Shown: piece by piece, positions 12,787 through 14,185 of the stretch
Numbering within the stretch: position 1 is the stretch's first letter
Layout: every line of letters begins with the position of its first letter
Source of the DNA: SAR202 cluster bacterium
GTDB taxonomy: Bacteria; Chloroflexota; Dehalococcoidia; Lucifugimonadales; JASMAO01
NCBI GenBank assembly: GCA_030754315.1
Contig: JASMAO010000205.1
Location: 1-14,185, forward strand
Reading direction: 5' to 3'
DNA length: 14,185 bases
Position numbers and translations under genes: made by a program
Notes under the pieces: model-generated
The model's database searches: none
What the model saw: the letters and a program-made list of their open reading frames with translations, nothing else
What the model was told of the DNA's origin: nothing

Positions 12787-13923
12787 TTGTCTCAGAAACC
12801 ACGATTGCAAATTACAGATGTCAGGCGGGTTCCTTTCAAGAAATACCAAACAATTGGAGAAATGGAGCCAGCGTGGGATCCGGGAAGAAGTCGACCACAT
12901 GACTTCGGGGCCGAGTCATTTGTTGAAGTCCACACTGACCAAGGGCTGACAGGCATAGGTCCCAGTGTTGATGCCAAACTCATTCCCGACGTAAAAGAGT
13001 ATCTGTTGGGAGAGGACCCTTTCGATATCGAAAGGCACGCCCACGTACTGCGTTATTATGCTTGGGGCGCGGCCTACCACGGAACAGCGGGTGTTGACAT
13101 CGCCCTCTGGGACCTCATAGGTAAAGCAACGGGACAACCGCTATATAAATTATGGGGCGGCAATAAAGATAGGGTGATTCCATATGCCAGCATGATCCTC
13201 CTGTCCACTCCTGAGGAACGAGCAGAAATGGCTATCCGTCTGATGGAGGAGGGATGGAAAGCTATCAAGATACGAATTCACCACGGAACGTTGAATGAAG
13301 ACATCCGTACAGTTCGTATGGTTCGAGATGCAGTTGGCGATAAAATGACCATTATGGTCGATGCGAATCAAGCTGAATCCAACGGAACCTGGCAGCCTGG
13401 AGTGCGATGGGACTATCGCAGAGCAGTAACCACGAGCCTGGCTCTGCAAGATCTGGATGTTTATTGGCTAGAAGAACCTCTTCCTGGTTTCGAATTCGAT
13501 AAATTGTCCCAACTCAATGGCTCCGTCCATATGCCCATTGCAGGAGGGGAAGGGCTCCCTGGACTGCACGATTTTCTTAGAGCCTGTAAGGAGAATGTTT
13601 ACGATATTTTGCAGCCTGAGGTCCTGGTTCTGCATGGCGCAACAGCAATGCGCAAGATTGGAACGCTGGCCGAGTTTTACGGAAAGCAGATCGTGCCTCA
13701 CAATGGCGGAGGCAACCTTGGAGTCATAGCGCATCTACACTTAGTTGCCTCTTGGCAGCATGCACCATTTCTCGAAGTTTTGCACGATCCTCCAATAGGT
13801 GATTATTTGCACGGGTTTTCCGTAATGGAAAACCCTCCTGTAGTGGAAAGTGAAGGCTTCATCAACGTTCCCAAGGGACCAGGGCTCGGCGTCGAGATCG
13901 ACCGCAGCCTCATCAAAAACTAG
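12787..13923 (+). CDS. Mandelate racemase/muconate lactonizing enzyme family protein (enolase superfamily)
   Basis: The 378-aa protein starts at TTG, supported by AAAGGA six bases upstream. It belongs to the enolase superfamily, whose members abstract a proton next to a carboxylate and stabilise the enolate on Mg(2+); many are sugar-acid dehydratases. The capping domain covers about 1-135 and includes GVDIALWDLIGKATGQPLY (102-120). The barrel follows. Its catalytic elements are Lys161-Ile-Arg163, Asp192 (MVDAN), Glu229 (WLEEPLP), Glu255 (AGGEG) as metal ligands, and His305 (VPHNGGGNLG) as the likely second base. The first lysine motif is KxR rather than KxK, and the acid paired with the His is Glu278 (QPEV) instead of Asp. 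A dehydratase of the MR-like type is most likely; the substrate is unknown. Decayed hydrolase DNA lies directly upstream. Confidence 0.9.
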   Translation: MSQKPRLQITDVRRVPFKKYQTIGEMEPAWDPGRSRPHDFGAESFVEVHTDQGLTGIGPSVDAKLIPDVKEYLLGEDPFDIERHAHVLRYYAWGAAYHGTAGVDIALWDLIGKATGQPLYKLWGGNKDRVIPYASMILLSTPEERAEMAIRLMEEGWKAIKIRIHHGTLNEDIRTVRMVRDAVGDKMTIMVDANQAESNGTWQPGVRWDYRRAVTTSLALQDLDVYWLEEPLPGFEFDKLSQLNGSVHMPIAGGEGLPGLHDFLRACKENVYDILQPEVLVLHGATAMRKIGTLAEFYGKQIVPHNGGGNLGVIAHLHLVASWQHAPFLEVLHDPPIGDYLHGFSVMENPPVVESEGFINVPKGPGLGVEIDRSLIKN

Positions 13924-14063
13924 TAGCCTCTTCATTGAAAATTTTTCGGCCATGCTTAGATGGATAGTCACAGTACAAAACTCAGTGCGGATGAAACGAT
14001 AGCTTTTGTGATCCTTTTGTCGTTTTCAATGAGTACTATCGGCTTAATAATTTGTTCAACGTG
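13924..14063. other. Spacer with 10-bp inverted repeat
   Basis: TCATTGAAAA (13932-13941) and TTTTCAATGA (14023-14032) are perfect inverted copies 81 bases apart. Between and across them a 34-codon frame (ATG at 13960) encodes one hydrophobic segment, without a ribosome site. It ends in overlap with the start of the transporter gene. It may be a leader frame or chance. Confidence 0.35.
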
Positions 14064-14185
14064 ATGGGTCAAGCTCCTGCTTTAAAGTTACATGACTTCA
14101 GGATATTGATGGCAGCAACTTTTTTCGCAAGCATCACGCATGGAGAAAATATCATCTTGGGTTGGGTCATATTGGAGCTGACAGA
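14064..14185 (+). CDS. MFS transporter, N-terminal part (runs off the window)
   Basis: The frame from ATG 14064 (or GTG 14061) stays open to the window end for 40 codons. Residues 8-40 read KLHDFRILMAATF and later LGWVILELT. That is the pattern of the first helix of major facilitator transporters of the type that opens with LRDFRxLW and GxxxxxxALGWLVLELT. These are inner-membrane secondary transporters, here perhaps moving a substrate or product of the neighbouring catabolic enzymes. There is no clear ribosome site and the gene is too short to place in a subfamily. Confidence 0.6.
   Translation, partial: MGQAPALKLHDFRILMAATFFASITHGENIILGWVILELT

Noticed and set aside
1..14185. CRISPR arrays, insertion sequences, transposases, restriction, toxin-antitoxin or phage-defence genes
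   Set aside because: No repeat-spacer pattern, transposase motif or defence-type protein was found on either strand.

Overview
The window reads as chromosomal DNA of moderate GC from a free-living bacterium. The best fit is a marine or aquatic Chloroflexota lineage of the SAR202/Dehalococcoidia type. This is an inference from gene content, not from a phylogeny. The content includes a Gram-positive-style beta clamp and LexA, YceI and cupredoxin lipoproteins, and a catabolic set made of an enolase-superfamily protein, an HsaA-like flavin monooxygenase, an alpha/beta hydrolase, a VOC protein and an MFS transporter. SAR202 genomes are known for expanded enolase-superfamily and flavin-monooxygenase families.

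Left part (1-5468), housekeeping and stress. Positions 1-369 look like a structured RNA on the plus strand whose 3' end resembles that of tmRNA but lacks the T-loop bases. A clear intrinsic terminator follows. On the minus strand come, in transcription order, a cupredoxin lipoprotein (3959-4450), a YceI-family protein (3101-3817), dnaN (1833-2969) with a very good promoter and a terminator in front of it, and a 369-residue unknown protein (635-1744). Divergent from the cupredoxin is lexA (4745-5398). Its predicted promoter carries a perfect TGTTC/GAACA inverted repeat, and a strong terminator follows the gene. The cupredoxin-lexA spacer also holds two near-identical Crp/Fnr-like sites.

Middle part (5535-8384), copper handling. 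A full-length CopA-type Cu(+)-ATPase with two metal-binding domains is followed by a 67-residue YHS protein, probably in one transcript, then a tRNA-Leu(CAA) with encoded CCA. The cupredoxin 1 kb upstream may belong to the same copper economy.

Right part (8511-14185), accessory catabolism with wide spacers. It holds an alpha/beta hydrolase with a cysteine in the nucleophile position, a convergent beta-propeller protein with five regular repeats, an HsaA/acyl-CoA-dehydrogenase-fold flavin monooxygenase, a VOC/glyoxalase-fold protein, a decayed N-terminal fragment of a second alpha/beta hydrolase (12481-12732, with in-frame stops), a mandelate racemase/muconate lactonizing enzyme-type protein that starts with TTG, and the first 40 codons of an MFS transporter running off the end. 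The plus-strand genes could take part in oxidation and ring or lactone opening of a carboxylated organic compound. The substrate cannot be read from the sequence.
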